A DNA stretch of 6,715 bases. Origin: an uncultured Clostridia bacterium. Lineage in GTDB: Bacteria; Bacillota; Clostridia; Christensenellales; UBA1242. Positions 5,904-6,715 of the stretch are shown here, in pieces. The translations under genes were made by a program, and so were the position numbers. The stretch is taken from assembly GCA_946610635.1 (NCBI GenBank), contig CAMOCI010000038.1:1-6715 (forward strand), read 5' to 3'. Under the pieces are notes generated by a model that worked only from the letters and a program-made list of their open reading frames with translations, was not told the DNA's origin and ran no database searches. The first letter of the stretch is position 1; each line of letters starts with the position of its first letter.

Positions 5904-6437
5904 ATGAAAGCGACAGGTGTTGTAAGAAGAATTGATGAGTTAGGGCGCATAGTTATACCAAAAGAGATTAGACGCACTTTAAGGATTAAAGAAGGTACGC
6001 CACTAGAAATATATAGTGGGGACAGTGGGGAATTATACCTAAAAAAGTATTCACCTATTGTAGAACTTGGAGAGTTGAGCGCAGAAGTTTGTGAAAGTAT
6101 ATTTGCTACAACAAATAACAATGTGCTTGTAACAAATATGGAAACTGTGATTTCTGCAAGTGGTACCAAAAAGAATAATTACATAAACATCATGATTGAT
6201 AGTCATATAGAAAGATTGATTAATGCAAGAAAAACTCAAATTGTATCTATGGCAGATGAAAATACAAGAGTTTTTACAGAAGCAGAGAACATTAAACTCT
6301 ATGTTATTAGTCCAATTATAGCTAATGGTGATGTTTATGGTTCTATCATAATTTTTAACGAAGCAAACAATTTGGGAGAAACAGAAATACGTGTGGCAAG
6401 CGCGTTTGCTGAATATTTAGGAAGGCAAATTAGTTAA
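5904..6437 (+). CDS. spoVT: Stage V sporulation protein T, AbrB-family transcription regulator
   Basis: The protein is 177 residues, against 178 in Bacillus subtilis. Residues 1-50 are an AbrB/SpoVT swapped-hairpin DNA-binding domain with the typical opening MKATGVVRRIDELGRIVIP, which is nearly diagnostic for SpoVT. Residues from about 55 to the end match the GAF-like effector domain of the family (YVISPIIANGDVYGSIIIF at 132-150). SpoVT forms a tetramer that adjusts sigma-G-dependent gene expression in the forespore and affects spore coat, resistance and germination. GAGAGG at 5893-5898, five bases before the ATG, supports the start. The stop codon TAA shares its last A with the ATG of the next gene, so translation is coupled. 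AbrB alone is excluded by length and by the GAF-like half. The gene implies a sporulating ancestry; sporulation itself was not tested. Confidence 0.95.
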   Translation: MKATGVVRRIDELGRIVIPKEIRRTLRIKEGTPLEIYSGDSGELYLKKYSPIVELGELSAEVCESIFATTNNNVLVTNMETVISASGTKKNNYINIMIDSHIERLINARKTQIVSMADENTRVFTEAENIKLYVISPIIANGDVYGSIIIFNEANNLGETEIRVASAFAEYLGRQIS

Positions 6438-6715
6438 TGACAAAAATTAAAAACAATTTTTTAACAGGTGCTTTAATATTAGCAGTATGCAGTATAATTT
6501 CTAAAATATTAGGTGCAATATACAAAATACCACTTTTAAAAATACTTGGCAGTGATGGGTTGGGTGAGTATCAAATGGTTATTTCTGTTTACGCACTTTT
6601 TTTGGTGCTTGCATCTAGTGGTATGACTGTAACCCTTAGCAAACTAATTTCAAGAGAAACAACTTATAACAATAAATTTAATCAAAAAAAATATTTGCTT
6701 GCAGGTATTACAATA
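6437..6715 (+). CDS. SpoVB/YabM-type polysaccharide or lipid flippase, N-terminal part
   Basis: Ninety-three residues are visible and the frame is open at the right edge; family members are usually about 450-530 residues. The start MTKIKNNFLTGALILA is followed by the typical MATE/MOP-superfamily opening: a first membrane helix near residues 8-28, a GAIYKIPLLKILGSDGLGEYQMV loop-helix region, and a second helix around residues 44-64 leading to a small GMTVTLSKLISRE motif. This matches SpoVB and YabM proteins, membrane flippases for lipid-linked envelope precursors in sporulation and cell-wall synthesis. The ATG at 6437 overlaps the spoVT stop by one base, and an AGGAAGG sequence (6419-6425) sits 11 bases upstream within spoVT. 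The order spoVT then yabM is the same as in Bacillus subtilis, which supports YabM identity over SpoVB; the visible part does not settle it. Confidence 0.85.
   Translation, partial: MTKIKNNFLTGALILAVCSIISKILGAIYKIPLLKILGSDGLGEYQMVISVYALFLVLASSGMTVTLSKLISRETTYNNKFNQKKYLLAGITI

Noticed and set aside
5885..6239. Two minus-strand reading frames inside spoVT
   Set aside because: They are antisense to a well-recognised gene and have no promoter, ribosome site or family match.

Overview
The window is a very AT-rich stretch of bacterial chromosome. Gene order, Shine-Dalgarno sequences of the AAGGAG type, sigma-A-like promoters and a spoVT gene point to a low-GC, endospore-forming Firmicute, most likely a member of the Clostridia. 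The species cannot be told from the sequence. No rRNA, tRNA, CRISPR array, insertion sequence, integrase or replication origin was seen.

Layout. Bases 1-1013 hold the 3' end of a gene, open through the left edge, for a tyrosine-rich protein built of about 42-residue repeats that resemble repeats I associate with phage structural or cell-surface proteins. A symmetrical hairpin (1021-1052) ends it and can also end a convergent 53-residue gene on the minus strand (1082-1243). That small gene has a near-consensus promoter whose expected start point falls on the ATG, so its mRNA is probably leaderless. A divergent promoter region (about 1250-1330) then starts a tightly spaced three-gene operon (1384-4817): a condensation/alcohol acetyltransferase-superfamily enzyme with HxxxDG, a zinc-ribbon membrane protein of DUF6320 type, and a two-HKD cardiolipin synthase. 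A four-to-six-segment membrane protein with DUF975-like features (4894-5721) follows from its own strong promoter and ends at a clear terminator.

The last block is the sporulation pair spoVT (5904-6437) and the start of a SpoVB/YabM-type lipid flippase-like gene (6437 to the right edge), overlapping by one base. This is the same order as spoVT-yabM in Bacillus subtilis. The spoVT leader has a second terminator-like hairpin and a weak sigma-G-like promoter candidate.

How they fit together. The operon and the downstream membrane protein suggest an envelope or lipid theme: an acyl-transfer enzyme, a membrane partner and phospholipid synthesis. SpoVT and the flippase-like protein belong to forespore gene control and envelope or peptidoglycan precursor export. 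The repeat protein and the leaderless small gene at the left look like accessory material next to this core block. The least explained elements are the repeat protein, the leaderless small gene and the acyltransferase/zinc-ribbon/Cls operon.
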